Shown: positions 1 to 8,408, counted from the first letter of the stretch. The stretch is 47,276 nucleotides of DNA from Solirubrobacterales bacterium (GCA_020438445.1 JAGQUO010000007.1:1-47276), one strand, 5' to 3'. Numbers and translations are program-made. The notes: a model not told the origin generated them from the letters alone.

Positions 1-769
1 GCTCGGCGAGCACGATCGCCGCGAGGCCGACGGTGAAGACCGGGAACAGCGAGCCGAGGACGGAGACGATCGCGAGCGATCCGTGGTCGGCGGCGAGCGT
101 GTAGAGCAGCGTGCCGCCGACGAGCAGGAGCCCGGGCACCGACAGCACCAGGCTCTCGCGGCCCGGGCGGAGCGCCCGGAGCCTGACGCCCGCCCAGGCC
201 AGGAGGATCGCGACCAGCGCGATGCGCGCGTCGAGCAGCGACCAGGCGCGGCCGTGATCGGAGACCTGCGGCAGCGCGACGAGGAAGACGCCGAAGCAGA
301 ACGCCGAGAAGCTCGCCCAGAGGACGCTCGCACGCGGGTCGCGGTAGACGACCTCCTCCGAGCGCGTGATCCGCGCCGCGAGCGCGCCCCCCGCGAGCGC
401 CAGCACCATCCCGAACGCCTCGGTCGTCCGCAGCGGCTCGCCGCCGAGCAGGTCCCAGAGGACCGGGACGATCGCGCCGAGGGCGCCGATCGGCGCCGCG
501 ACGCTGAGCGGGCCGAGCTCGGCGGCCCGGTAGAAGCCGATCAGCCCGCCGGCGTTGCCGGCGCCCGCGAGGAGCGCGATCGAGGTGTCGTGGGCGCTGA
601 GCGGACCGGCGCCGTCGGCGAGGACGTAGAAGATGCAGGCGATCGTCGCCGCGATCTGCGAGGTGACGAGGACGGCGACGATCGTGTGCCGCTTCGCGAG
701 CTGCGGACCGACGAAGTTGGAGACGCCGTAACAGGCCGAGGAGCCGAGCGCGAGCGCGATCGCGAGCAA
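1..769 (-). CDS. EamA/DMT-family permease (3' end cut by window edge)
   Basis: The reverse strand reads as an uninterrupted hydrophobic protein of about 256 residues that runs off the left edge. It has repeated membrane segments of the drug/metabolite transporter type, for example LLAIALALGSSACYGVSNF at the start and VSVLGSLFPVFTVGLAAIVL near the cut end. The frame has no ATG or GTG start. It opens with TTG at 769, only 9 bases after the in-frame TAG that ends the MBL-fold gene, so translational coupling is likely. EamA proteins usually begin with exactly this kind of helix, which supports the TTG. Substrate unknown; an inner-membrane metabolite exporter is inferred. Confidence 0.8.
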   Translation of the reverse strand, partial: MLAIALALGSSACYGVSNFVGPQLAKRHTIVAVLVTSQIAATIACIFYVLADGAGPLSAHDTSIALLAGAGNAGGLIGFYRAAELGPLSVAAPIGALGAIVPVLWDLLGGEPLRTTEAFGMVLALAGGALAARITRSEEVVYRDPRASVLWASFSAFCFGVFLVALPQVSDHGRAWSLLDARIALVAILLAWAGVRLRALRPGRESLVLSVPGLLLVGGTLLYTLAADHGSLAIVSVLGSLFPVFTVGLAAIVLAE

Positions 770-778
770 GCGGCGCCG

Positions 779-1423
779 CTACCGCGCCGGGAGCTCGGCG
801 AGGAACGGGTTCGACGCGAGCTCCCGCTGCAAGGTCGTGATGCCCATGTGGCCCGGGTAGACGGTCGTCTCGGGCGGATGGGACTCGACCAGCAGCTGCA
901 GGCTCTTCGCCAGCGTCGGCCAGTCGCCGCCGGGGAGGTCGACGCGACCGACCGAGCCCTGGAAGAGCACGTCGCCGCTGAAGACCGCCGACTCGCCCGG
1001 GATCGAGTAGGTGACGTGCCCGATGCTGTGCCCGGGCGTGGAGATGACGTCGATGTCGAAGCCGGCGAGGGCGAGCTTCTCACCGCCCGACACCGTCTCG
1101 TCCGCGTCGTAACCCTCGAACGGGCCGATCCCCGGCATCGGCGGCGTCCACCTCATGATGTCGGCGAGCATCGGCGTCTCGAGCTCGGGGCAGTAGACGG
1201 CCGCGCCGGTCGCCTCCGCCACCGGGGTGACGGCGCCGACGTGGTCGACGTGGGTGTGGGTGAGCAGGATCGCCTCGACCTCGAGCCCGAGCTCGTCGAT
1301 CGCGGCGAGCAGCCGCGGTGCTTCGTCCCCGGGATCGATCACGAGCGCCTTCTCCGACCCGTCCCGCCGCACGAAGTACGTGTTCTCCGCGAACGGCCCG
1401 ACGGTGAAGCTGCGCACGTCCAT
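779..1423 (-). CDS. MBL-fold metallo-hydrolase (glyoxalase II-like)
   Basis: 214 residues. The zinc-binding signature THTHVDH is at about residues 55-61, followed by a later His in the STPGHSIGH stretch (about 130), an Asp in VFSGDVLF (about 150) and a final His in VYPGHMG (about 190). This is the full ligand set of the metallo-beta-lactamase fold, in the order seen in hydroxyacylglutathione hydrolase-like enzymes. Length is normal for the short, single-domain bacterial version. It starts 5 bases after the small membrane protein gene and is followed by the DMT permease, so it is part of a minus-strand operon. The true thioester substrate cannot be read from sequence. Confidence 0.88.
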   Translation of the reverse strand: MDVRSFTVGPFAENTYFVRRDGSEKALVIDPGDEAPRLLAAIDELGLEVEAILLTHTHVDHVGAVTPVAEATGAAVYCPELETPMLADIMRWTPPMPGIGPFEGYDADETVSGGEKLALAGFDIDVISTPGHSIGHVTYSIPGESAVFSGDVLFQGSVGRVDLPGGDWPTLAKSLQLLVESHPPETTVYPGHMGITTLQRELASNPFLAELPAR

Positions 1424-1428
1424 CGCGG

Positions 1429-1818
1429 TCAGGAGTCCTCGGCCTTCGCCTCGCGCTCCCGTTGCCGTCGCGCCATCCTCCGGTTGAAGAAGAAGGTCTC
1501 GGTGTAGAAGCCGAGCGGGATGTAGAAGAGCGCCGCGATGAGGGTGAGCATGATCGCTCCGGCAAGCGGCTGGCCGAAGAGCAGCGAGACCGGCAGCAGC
1601 AGGGCCGCGAAGATCGCGCCGCGGATCGCCGCCCCGCGCCAGGTCGGCGGCAGATCGCGACGGTCGACCGGAGCGTTCCGCTTGCCACCGCCCCTCCGCG
1701 AGCGCGCCTGCGCCATCGCCTCCTGGCGGTTGCGCGGACGGCGCGCGGGACGGCGCTGGATGCTCCCGGTCTGGGTGCCGCGATGCTTACGGCGGCGTGG
1801 CTTCGAGTTGCCCGGCAT
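1429..1818 (-). CDS. small basic membrane protein, unknown function
   Basis: 129 residues. The first 55 are very rich in Arg and Lys (starting MPGNSKPRRRK), then two hydrophobic segments follow (about 62-82 and 86-104), then a charged tail. The basic head suggests a cytoplasmic nucleic-acid or phospholipid contact, but this is inference. I do not recognise a named family beyond small conserved actinobacterial membrane proteins. It lies 40 bases after the formimidoyltransferase and 5 bases before the MBL-fold gene, which favours co-transcription. Confidence 0.65.
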   Translation of the reverse strand: MPGNSKPRRRKHRGTQTGSIQRRPARRPRNRQEAMAQARSRRGGGKRNAPVDRRDLPPTWRGAAIRGAIFAALLLPVSLLFGQPLAGAIMLTLIAALFYIPLGFYTETFFFNRRMARRQREREAKAEDS

Positions 1819-1857
1819 GAGGCCGCGATTGTAGTTAGGACCCGGCTCGGCAGGGCC

Positions 1858-2745
1858 TCAGGCGCCCGCGGTGGCCGCGAGCCGCGCCTCGATCGTCCGC
1901 TCGCCCGGATCGCCGCCGGCGAGCGGCAGCTCCTCCGGCCAGCCCGCCAGCGCGGCGGCGGGCACGAGGCCGACCAGCTCGGCCTCGACCGGACGGGTGC
2001 CGTGGCCCTCGGCGAGCCGGCGTACGAACGCGACGACCTCGGCGAGCGGCACCGCGACGGGATCGTGGACGTTGGTCGAGATCTGAACGCGTCCGGGACC
2101 GAGCTCGACGGCGATCGCCCGAACGCCGGGCAGCCCGCCGCCGGACTCGCGCAGGCCGGCGGCGATCGCGCGCCCGTCGTCGGCCCGCGTCCCCTCGCGA
2201 AGCCCGAGGTTGAAGGCGGCCAGCGGAGGCCGGGCCGTGACGAGGACGCCGCCCGCCGTCGGGTGCGCCCAGCCGGGGCCGTAGTCGGGCTCGAGCTCGT
2301 CGGCCTCCATCCGCCGCGCCAGCTCGGCGTGGCCCCCGCGGCGGAAGTAGGCGCGCTCGCGCCGCTCCGGCGCCGAGGCGAGCTCGCCGTAGAGGAAGAC
2401 GGGCAGGCCGATCGAGCCGAGCTGCTCGCCGACCGCCATCGCGAGATCGACCGCCCGCGGCCGCAGCGCCGGGTCGTGCCAGACGATCGGGCAGACGTCG
2501 AGCGATCCGATCCGCGGGTGGGCGCCGCGCTGGCGGCTGATGTCGATCCGCTCGAGTGCGAGCCAACCGAGCCGCTTCAGCGCGTCGCGCAGCGGCGCGT
2601 CGTCGCCCGCGATCGTGAACACGGTCCGGTTGTGGACGGCGTCGGAGTGCTCGTCGAGCAGCACCACAGGCGGGACGAGTGCCTCGCGGAGGTGGTCGAT
2701 CACTCCCTGCTCGGAACCGTCGGAGACGTTCGGGACGGCGAGCAG
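1858..2745 (-). CDS. glutamate formimidoyltransferase (FTCD N-terminal type)
   Basis: The enzyme moves the formimino group between formiminoglutamate and tetrahydrofolate in histidine breakdown. Two family signatures are visible: LLAVPNVSEG at the N-terminus and RGAHPRIGSLDVCPI, which holds the catalytic His. The later NLGLREGTRADDGRAIA part also fits. The conserved N-terminal block lies upstream of the first GTG (2703), so that GTG cannot be the true start. No ATG, GTG or TTG exists in frame between the upstream stop and that block. CTG at 2745 or at 2769 is the best guess; I use 2745, which gives about 295 residues. It follows the frameshifted peptidase closely. No other histidine-degradation gene is in the window. 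Confidence 0.8.
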   Translation of the reverse strand: MLAVPNVSDGSEQGVIDHLREALVPPVVLLDEHSDAVHNRTVFTIAGDDAPLRDALKRLGWLALERIDISRQRGAHPRIGSLDVCPIVWHDPALRPRAVDLAMAVGEQLGSIGLPVFLYGELASAPERRERAYFRRGGHAELARRMEADELEPDYGPGWAHPTAGGVLVTARPPLAAFNLGLREGTRADDGRAIAAGLRESGGGLPGVRAIAVELGPGRVQISTNVHDPVAVPLAEVVAFVRRLAEGHGTRPVEAELVGLVPAAALAGWPEELPLAGGDPGERTIEARLAATAGA

Positions 2746-2776
2746 GCGCTTGTCCGCCGGTCCCGCCAGGAGGGGC

Positions 2777-3743
2777 TCAGACGAGGAGCTCGCCGTCGCG
2801 GACGAGCTCGCTGCCGTCGACGGTCAGGGTCGGCTTCATCACGACGCAATCGAGGTGGACCGGGACCTGGATCCGGCCGCCGATCGCCTCCGAGGCGCCG
2901 AAGGCCACGTGGACCGTCCCGAGCAGCTTCTCGTCCTCGAGGACGTTGCCGGTCAGCTCCGCCTTCTCGTTGGTCCCGACGCCGAGCTCGGCGATCGTCC
3001 GCCCGTCCTCGCTGTCGGCGGTGAGGAGCTCGACCAGCGCCGCCCCCTCGGGCCCACTCGCCGCGGTCAGCCGGCCGCCCTCGACGGTGAGCGTCACCGG
3101 CGACTGCGGGACGCCGACCCCGGCGATCGTCCCGTCGACGACCAGCGTCCCCTCGCAGGCGCGATCGTCGGGCGAGATGAAGCCCTCGCCGCAGGGCAGG
3201 TTTCCGAAGGCGCCCCGGTTGCTCAGTTCGCCGGCGTCGACGATCCCGGTCCGCTCGCCGAGCCCCAGCCGCAGGTCGGTGCCGTGACGCACAGGTGATC
3301 CGCGCCTCGCGCCCGGCGTCGAGGACGGCGGCGATCGCGTGCCCGCGGCGGCGAAGCTCGCCCATGTCGGCGCTCATCACCCGCGCGAGCATCTGCTCGG
3401 TGACGCCGGGCAGGGTCGCGATCCGCGCCCCCGCCTCCGACGCGGCCTTGCGCGAGGCGGTGTGCGACAGCGACTGGACGGTCGGCGCGAGCACGACGTC
3501 GGCCTCCCTCATCGCCGCGGCGATCGTCCTCGGCGGCTCGGCGGCGTGGGTCGCGCGCTCGGCCATCAGCGCCAGCACGGCGTCCGCGCCGGCCCTGCCC
3601 GCCTCGCCGCGGAGGCGCTCGCCGAGCCCGAGCGTGGCCGGGTTGGCGATCACGAGCACGTCCTCCCCCTCCCGCACCCCCATGCAGTCGTTGACGACGG
3701 CCGCAACCGCCCGTCCGAGATCCTCGCGTGTGGGTTCGCTCAT
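2777..3743 (-). pseudogene. M29/NicX-type aminopeptidase with a one-base frameshift
   Basis: The N-terminal half (from ATG 3743, MSEPTREDLGRAVAAVVND) and the C-terminal half (ending at 2777) are in different frames. Together they make one protein of about 320 residues of the leucyl aminopeptidase T/thermophilic metalloprotease (M29-like) group, with the family stretch GAFGNLPCGEGFISP. The frames join cleanly if one extra C on the coding strand (plus-strand G near 3284) is removed, which restores ...ARITCASGTDLRLGLG.... The start overlaps the stop of the LtrA-like gene by 4 bases (ATGA). Either a real recent pseudogene or a sequencing error; both halves look otherwise intact, so I cannot decide. 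Confidence 0.78.
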
Positions 3744-4927
3744 CGCCGCTCGACACTAACGCGCCACCCGGCGCGGTCGAAGTTGAACTCCTCGGCGACG
3801 ACGAGCGCGATCAGGACCGCCGTGAGCAGGCCGGCGACGACGATCGCCTCGGCGTCCCGGGCGAGCAGTCCGACGGCGACGCAGGCGAGAGCCGCGATCG
3901 TCCGCTTCGGGCTCAGCGTGCCGGCGGTGCGAAGCCGGATCAGCGACAGCGTCATCAGATAGAGGGCCGGACCGGCGACGAGGACGAGGAGCTCGTCGCC
4001 GTGCAGCGGGTCGGTCGGGTGCGCGATCACGATCTCGTCGCCGACCGCGACGAGGATGACCCCCGCGATCACGAGCGCGTGCATGTAGGTGTAGATGTCG
4101 CGGGCGAGGAGGGTGCGCTGGTCGGACGCCTTCTCGAGCATCCCCTGCATCAGCTCCGCCGCGCGGTTGAAGTAGATCCACCAGAGCGAGGCGGTGGCGA
4201 CGAACGCCATCGCGAACGCGAGCACGACCGTCGTCGTCAGGTCGAGGTCGGAGGTCGTCGCCCCGGTGATCACGATCGACTCGCCGAGGGCGATGATCAC
4301 GAACAGCTGGAAGCGCTCGGCGAAGTGGTCGCTGGTGACGACCCACGCCTCGTGGCCGAGCTTCGGCAGCCACGGGACCCGGAAGACGAACACCGGCTCG
4401 AGCAGGTCGATCGACACCGCGATCAGCCACAGCACCGTGCGCGGCGTTCCCTCGTCGGCGAGCGCGCCGGCGATCCAGAAGATCCCCGAGAAGATGAACC
4501 AGATCACGATCTGCTCGGCCCGCAGGCGCTCGAGCGAGCCCTTGGTTCCGACGGCGAAAGCCATGAACGAGTGCCGGCCGACCTGGATCGCGACGTAGGC
4601 GCCCGCGAACAGCAGCGCCTGCTCGCCCCACGCCTCCGGGATCGCGACCGCCATCAGCAGGCTGCCGAGCATCACCGCGATCACCATCACCTTCACCGGC
4701 GCGGCCGAGGTGTCGAGCTCGTTCGTCGCCCAGGTCGTGAAGTTCCACGACCACCAGACCGCGATCAGGATCACCGCCGCCTGCCCCGCGCCCTCCCAGC
4801 TCAGATGCTCGAGCAGGTAATGAGAGACCTGCGTGATCGCGAAGACGAAGACGAGGTCGTAGAAGAGCTCGAGCGGCGAGGCGTGCGCGTGCCCGTCCGG
4901 TGCCCGTTCCCTGCTGAACCGCGCCAT
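3740..4927 (-). CDS. LtrA-like (low temperature requirement A) membrane protein
   Basis: 395 residues with many membrane helices. The N-terminal SPLELFYDLVFVFAITQVSH is the hallmark of the LtrA family, and WWSWNFTTWATNELDT also fits. The family was named from Listeria growth at low temperature; its biochemical role is not settled. It is the first gene of the minus-strand run down to position 1. It is divergent from the reductase at 4962, with only about 34 bases between the starts, so the two promoters must overlap or be leaderless. Confidence 0.85.
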   Translation of the reverse strand: MARFSRERAPDGHAHASPLELFYDLVFVFAITQVSHYLLEHLSWEGAGQAAVILIAVWWSWNFTTWATNELDTSAAPVKVMVIAVMLGSLLMAVAIPEAWGEQALLFAGAYVAIQVGRHSFMAFAVGTKGSLERLRAEQIVIWFIFSGIFWIAGALADEGTPRTVLWLIAVSIDLLEPVFVFRVPWLPKLGHEAWVVTSDHFAERFQLFVIIALGESIVITGATTSDLDLTTTVVLAFAMAFVATASLWWIYFNRAAELMQGMLEKASDQRTLLARDIYTYMHALVIAGVILVAVGDEIVIAHPTDPLHGDELLVLVAGPALYLMTLSLIRLRTAGTLSPKRTIAALACVAVGLLARDAEAIVVAGLLTAVLIALVVAEEFNFDRAGWRVSVERR

Positions 4928-4961
4928 CGGCAGGCAACGTACATCGCTAGCCTCGGCTCTG

Positions 4962-5534
4962 ATGGCAGCAGGGGCGAGGACGGTCTACTACGCGGCGATG
5001 AGCCTCGACGGCTACATCGCCGATCTCGACGAGAACCTCGAGTGGCTGACGAAGTTCGACGGCCCCGGCTTCGCCGGCGATGCGGGCGCCGAAGGGCCGA
5101 TGGAATCCTCATACGAGGCGTTCTACGACGGCGTCGGCGCGCTCGTGATGGGTTCGAAGACCTACGAGTTCATCGTGCCCTACGACTGGCAGTACGGCGA
5201 CAAGCCGACATGGGTCCTGACCTCGCGCGAGCTGCCGGTGATCGAGGGCGCGAGCGGGCTCCGGTTCGGCGACCGCTCGGTCGCCGAGATCCACGACGAG
5301 GTGATGGAGGCGGCGGGCGGCAAGGACCTCTGGGTGGTCGGCGGCGGCAACGTCGCCACGCAATACGTCGAGGCCGGGCTGCTCGACGTCGTCCAGGTGA
5401 CGATCGTCCCGGTCGTCCTCGGCGACGGCCTGCCGCTCTTCGCCGGGCCCGTCCCGCCGATGAAGCTGATCGACCTGACGCCCTTCGGCAACGGCATGGC
5501 CGAGCTGACCTACGAGTTGGCGAGGGCGGCGTGA
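4962..5534 (+). CDS. dihydrofolate reductase-family protein (RibD C-terminal fold)
   Basis: 190 residues. MSLDGYIAD near residue 13 is the substrate-loop signature of this family. VMGSKTYEF and LWVVGGGNVATQYVEAGLLD are the nucleotide-binding part. The protein ends with the usual VVLGDGLPLF and a beta-strand tail. Such stand-alone RibD-C/DHFR-like proteins are probably NADPH-dependent reductases, but few have known substrates. A second, clearly diverged member lies at 6838-7374. Monocistronic: divergent from the LtrA-like gene and convergent with the deacetylase. Confidence 0.85.
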   Translation: MAAGARTVYYAAMSLDGYIADLDENLEWLTKFDGPGFAGDAGAEGPMESSYEAFYDGVGALVMGSKTYEFIVPYDWQYGDKPTWVLTSRELPVIEGASGLRFGDRSVAEIHDEVMEAAGGKDLWVVGGGNVATQYVEAGLLDVVQVTIVPVVLGDGLPLFAGPVPPMKLIDLTPFGNGMAELTYELARAA

Positions 5535-5613
5535 GCGAGCGCCACGTCCACCTCGACGACCTGCCCGCGCTCTGGCCTGGCGGTCGGCCGCCCGGGTCGC
5601 CGGGTCGATCGCG

Positions 5614-6756
5614 CTAGCGGCCGCTGACGCCGATCGCCGTCGTGACGGCATCGATCGCATCACGCTCGAAGTCGCGCAGGCCCCGGGGGATGTCGAGCTC
5701 GAGCGGGTCCTCGTCGAAGGCCGGGTCGAGGCCGGCGAGCCGTTCGGCGATCGCGAGGTTGCAGAACGGGAGCTGCTCGAGGCTGTAGCCGCCCTCGAGC
5801 GCGACGACGAGGCGGCCGTCGCAGAGCTCGCTCGCCATCGCCAGCGCCCTTCCCGTCAGGCCGCGGAAGCCCTCGGTCGTCACGCTCATCCGTCCGAGCG
5901 GGTCCGAGGCGGCGGGGTCCTGACCGGCGGAGAGGAGGATCAGATCGGGGGCGAAGGCACGCAGCGCCGGCTCGACGACCCGCTCGAAGGCGTAGGCGTA
6001 GCCGGCGTCGCCGGTGCCCGCCGGCAGCGGCACGTTCACCGTCGAGCCCGCCCCCGCCCCCTCGCCACGGTCGATCGCCGCCCCGCGCCCCGGCGGGTAG
6101 AGGTCGTCCTGGTGCAGCGAGACGAACAGCACCGTCGGATCGGACCAGAAGATCGTCTCGGTGCCGTTGCCGTGGTGGACGTCCCAGTCGACGATCGCGA
6201 CCCGCTCGCAGCCGCGCCCCTGCGCGTGGCGAGCTGCGATTGCGGCGTTGTTGAACAGGCAGAAGCCCATCGGCTCAGCCGCCGTCGCATGGTGGCCGGG
6301 AGGTCGAACGATCGCGAAGCCGTTCGAGGCGGCGCCGTCGAGGACCGCGTCGGTCACCGCCAACAGGTTCCCGGCCGCCAGCAATGCCGGCTCCCACGAG
6401 TCGGGGCCGACCCGCGCCTCGGGCCCGACGGTCGCGAAGCGCCGCTCGGTGCATGCGGACTCGATCCGGTCGATCATCGCCGGGTCGTGGACCAGCTCGA
6501 GCTCCGCGCGAGTCGCGCGCCTGGACTCGAGCCGGACGAGCTCGCCGAGGACGCCGGCACGCTCGAGCACCTGCAGCGTCCGGCTCAGGCGCTCCGGCCG
6601 CTCGTAATGGGGGACATCGAGCCAGTCAGCCGCCGGACGGCGGACCAGCATCGAGCCGTTCTCGTGCCCGAGGCAACGCTCATCCCAGGCGAGGACGGAC
6701 TTCACCGCGAGAACCCGTCCGCCGACGACCCCTGATCCATACCCGGATCCTGACAT
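5614..6756 (-). CDS. AcuC/HDAC-family deacetylase
   Basis: Up to 380 residues. It carries the full arginase-deacetylase signature: YERPERL in the N-terminal part, RPPGHHA with the catalytic His pair, DWDVHHGNGT with zinc ligands, SLHQDDLYPP, and ALEGGYS near the end. Members remove acyl groups from protein lysines or from small amines (AcuC, acetylpolyamine amidohydrolase). The first about 17 residues are Gly-rich and poorly supported; a GTG at 6705 (MKSVLAWDERC) is an alternative start. No clear Shine-Dalgarno at either. It has no obvious acetyl-CoA synthetase neighbour that would mark it as AcuC proper. Confidence 0.88.
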   Translation of the reverse strand: MSGSGYGSGVVGGRVLAVKSVLAWDERCLGHENGSMLVRRPAADWLDVPHYERPERLSRTLQVLERAGVLGELVRLESRRATRAELELVHDPAMIDRIESACTERRFATVGPEARVGPDSWEPALLAAGNLLAVTDAVLDGAASNGFAIVRPPGHHATAAEPMGFCLFNNAAIAARHAQGRGCERVAIVDWDVHHGNGTETIFWSDPTVLFVSLHQDDLYPPGRGAAIDRGEGAGAGSTVNVPLPAGTGDAGYAYAFERVVEPALRAFAPDLILLSAGQDPAASDPLGRMSVTTEGFRGLTGRALAMASELCDGRLVVALEGGYSLEQLPFCNLAIAERLAGLDPAFDEDPLELDIPRGLRDFERDAIDAVTTAIGVSGR

Positions 6757-6837
6757 CCGGGTCCACCGTCAAAGCGGCGGGCGCGGCCGCGCCGAGGCAT
6801 GCGGCAATCATCGGCGTCCCCGACGGACCGCGCCGGT

Positions 6838-7374
6838 TCAGCTGCGCTGGACCGTGTAGCGGCAACTCGACCCGTCCTGGTCGATCCGCTCGAGCCCGAC
6901 GAGCGGCGAGGCCGGATCGCCGTACAGCCGCTTGCCGTCGCCGAGCAGCACCGGCGCGATGTGGACCACCATCTCGTCGATCACGCCGGCATCCATGCAC
7001 TGCTGCGCGACCCGTGCCCCGAAGATCTCGAGGTTCCCGGACCCGGCAGCCTCCCTGCCCTCGGCCACCGCGTGCTCCACCGGCCCACCGACGAACTCAA
7101 CGGCGGGGTGGTTCGGCTCGTCGTCGAGCCGGTGGGTGAGGACCAGCACCGGACCGGACCAGTTGCCACCGTAGATGCCGGCCGCGCCCCCGTAACGCCC
7201 CTCGGCCCCCTCGTACCAGCCGCGCCCGGCGAGGATCGCGCCGGTCGTCTCCCTCACCTCGTCCGCCAGCCGCGGTCCGTCGCTGCGGTGCTCGAACACC
7301 CAGTCCATCCAGTCGTCCGGGCCGGCGATGAAACCGTCCACCGACGTCGTCACGTGCCAGATCACCTTGCTCAT
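6838..7374 (-). CDS. dihydrofolate reductase-family protein (second RibD-C paralogue)
   Basis: About 178 residues from ATG 7374, chosen because AGGAGG lies 8 bases upstream; a longer frame to 7410 has no such site. TTSVDGFIAGPDD is the family loop, NLEIFGARVAQQCMDAGVIDE is the nucleotide-binding segment, and APVLLGDGKRLY is the conserved end. It shares the fold and motif order of the protein at 4962-5534 but little close identity. Likely a cytoplasmic NADPH-dependent reductase; substrate unknown. Confidence 0.87.
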   Translation of the reverse strand: MSKVIWHVTTSVDGFIAGPDDWMDWVFEHRSDGPRLADEVRETTGAILAGRGWYEGAEGRYGGAAGIYGGNWSGPVLVLTHRLDDEPNHPAVEFVGGPVEHAVAEGREAAGSGNLEIFGARVAQQCMDAGVIDEMVVHIAPVLLGDGKRLYGDPASPLVGLERIDQDGSSCRYTVQRS

Positions 7375-7502
7375 CTCGGACACCTCCTGCCCCTCTCGGA
7401 TCGTTCTCACGACAAGAGACCGGCACCCAGCCCCGGACTGATCGCTCGGCGGCGATCACCGGCCCCACGCAGCCGCCTCCGGCCTCTAAGATTCCCCGCC
7501 CC

Positions 7503-7576
7503 GCCGGAGTAGCTCAGTTGGTTAGAGCAGCGGAATCATAATCCGCGTGTCGGGAGTTCGAGTCTCTCCTCCGGCA
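7503..7576 (+). tRNA. tRNA-Met (anticodon CAT)
   Basis: A 74-base cloverleaf. The acceptor GCCGGAG (7503-7509) pairs with CTCCGGC (7569-7575), discriminator A at 7576. The anticodon stem GCGGA/TCCGC encloses a 7-base loop with CAT at 7537-7539. The T-arm is GGGAG-TTCGAGT-CTCTC. CCA is not encoded. The paired first base of the acceptor argues against the initiator. Elongator Met is most likely; a tRNA-Ile2 (lysidine-modified CAT) cannot be fully excluded. Its 3' half is partly copied at 8213-8237 and 8409-8431. Confidence 0.93.
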
Positions 7577-7643
7577 CTCCTCCTGGCGACGGCCTGAGCT
7601 TGTCCGCTTGCAGACCGACCGGCAGGTCTACGATGCTTGATCG

Positions 7644-8024
7644 ATGCCGCGGACGACCATCTCGACCTCGGGTGCACCTTCCTCACCGCTCTACGCGCAG
7701 GGAGTCGAGGCCGGCGGGCACATCTACGTCTCAGGGACGGTTGGGATCGATCCGTCGACGGGCGAGCTGGCCGGTTCGACGATCGAGGAGCAGACGAGGC
7801 AGGCGCTGGCGAACTGCGAAGCAATCCTGGAGGCCGGCGGTGCCACTCTCGACGACGTAGTCGAGGTCGGCGCGCTGCTCCACGACCCCGACGACTTCCC
7901 GGGTTTCAACCAGGAGTGGGCACGCTGGTTCCCGACCGATCCCCCTGCGCGGTACGCCGCGAAGCTCGGCGCCGTGATCCCCGGCGTTCTCGTGTCGATC
8001 CGTCTTGAGGCTTTCAAGGGCTGA
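7644..8024 (+). CDS. RidA-family enamine/imine deaminase-like protein
   Basis: 126 residues of normal length for RidA/YjgF. PLYAQGVEAGGHIYVSGTVG is the N-terminal core, the LDDVVEVGALLHD strand and PARYAAKLGAVIPGVLVSIR follow, and the last Arg-containing strand fits the catalytic Arg of deaminase-active members. RidA removes reactive enamines formed by pyridoxal-phosphate enzymes. There is no Shine-Dalgarno; a -10-like TACGAT (7629-7634) lies 9 bases before the ATG, so a leaderless transcript is plausible. It is the only intact gene between the tRNA and its partial 3' copies. Confidence 0.9.
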   Translation: MPRTTISTSGAPSSPLYAQGVEAGGHIYVSGTVGIDPSTGELAGSTIEEQTRQALANCEAILEAGGATLDDVVEVGALLHDPDDFPGFNQEWARWFPTDPPARYAAKLGAVIPGVLVSIRLEAFKG

Positions 8025-8151
8025 ACCCAGCAGAGGTCCGAGACCCGATCTGAAGACGCCGCAACGGCGGTCGTGGAGAAGCGCCAGTTCGACCTCGCGG
8101 TCGTCGACGCCCTCGCCATGATCTTCACGCGGCGCTAGCCCGGGAGCCCCG

Positions 8152-8182
8152 GGAACGGTCCCAGGACCAATGCCCGTTGACC
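8152..8182 (+). promoter_or_regulatory. orphan copy of palindromic DosR-like box
   Basis: The core GAACGGTCCCAGGACCAATG (8154 onward), followed by CCCGTTGA, matches the site at 26418 with one substitution and one missing T over about 28 bases. It keeps the GGTCC/GGACC inverted pair. No intact gene follows it, so it may be the promoter of a deleted gene. See the entry at 26417. Confidence 0.6.
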
Positions 8183-8212
8183 CGACTACGCAGGACGCCA
8201 CCGGCCCCCCGT

Positions 8213-8237
8213 GCGCGATCATGATCCGCGTGTCGGA
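8213..8237 (+). repeat. partial copy of tRNA-Met anticodon arm
   Basis: About 25 bases closely match tRNA positions 7530-7554, including 13 identical bases, ATCCGCGTGTCGG (8224-8236 against 7541-7553). The match stops where the T-arm should begin. The remaining tRNA 3' part reappears at 8409. Confidence 0.65.
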
Positions 8238-8285
8238 GGATGGATCGGCGGGCCACGTCTCCTCTTCGAGCTCGGATGCTGATTT

Positions 8286-8364
8286 CGACCACGACGTGGT
8301 CGTTTTCTGCATCCCAGGTCGCCTGGATGGCAAGAAGCGTCCAACTGCTCGTCACTTCTTGCCA
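8286..8364. repeat. cluster of three inverted repeats
   Basis: CGACCACG-A-CGTGGTCG (8286-8302, 8-bp arms), then CCAGG-TCG-CCTGG (about 8314-8326), then TGGCAAGAAG with CTTCTTGCCA (8328-8337 and 8355-8364, 10-bp arms, 17-base loop). All arms are perfect. The cluster lies inside the segment that separates the two tRNA-like pieces. It could be a small non-autonomous insertion, a structured RNA or an operator group. Confidence 0.6.
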
Positions 8365-8408
8365 TCGACCACCTGATCGGGACGTTCGCCGCCGCTACGG
8401 CCGCAGCC

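Noticed and set aside
83-1507. Long plus-strand frame opposite the DMT, MBL-fold and small membrane protein genes
   Set aside because: Arg/Glu/Asp-rich low-complexity product, the mirror of good genes on the other strand, typical for GC-rich DNA.
3728-5617. 629-residue plus-strand frame
   Set aside because: Opposite LtrA-like gene and in a wrong frame of the reductase; composition is that of a shadow frame.
5531-5617. Short frame GTG 5531 to TAG (28 codons) overlapping the reductase stop
   Set aside because: The GTGA overlap is tempting, but the product is Pro/Gly-rich, has no family likeness and no ribosome site of its own.
8025-8139. Frame ending in VVEKRQFDLAVVDALAMIFT after RidA
   Set aside because: Protein-like for about 20 residues, but it has no start and no recognisable family; too short to call.
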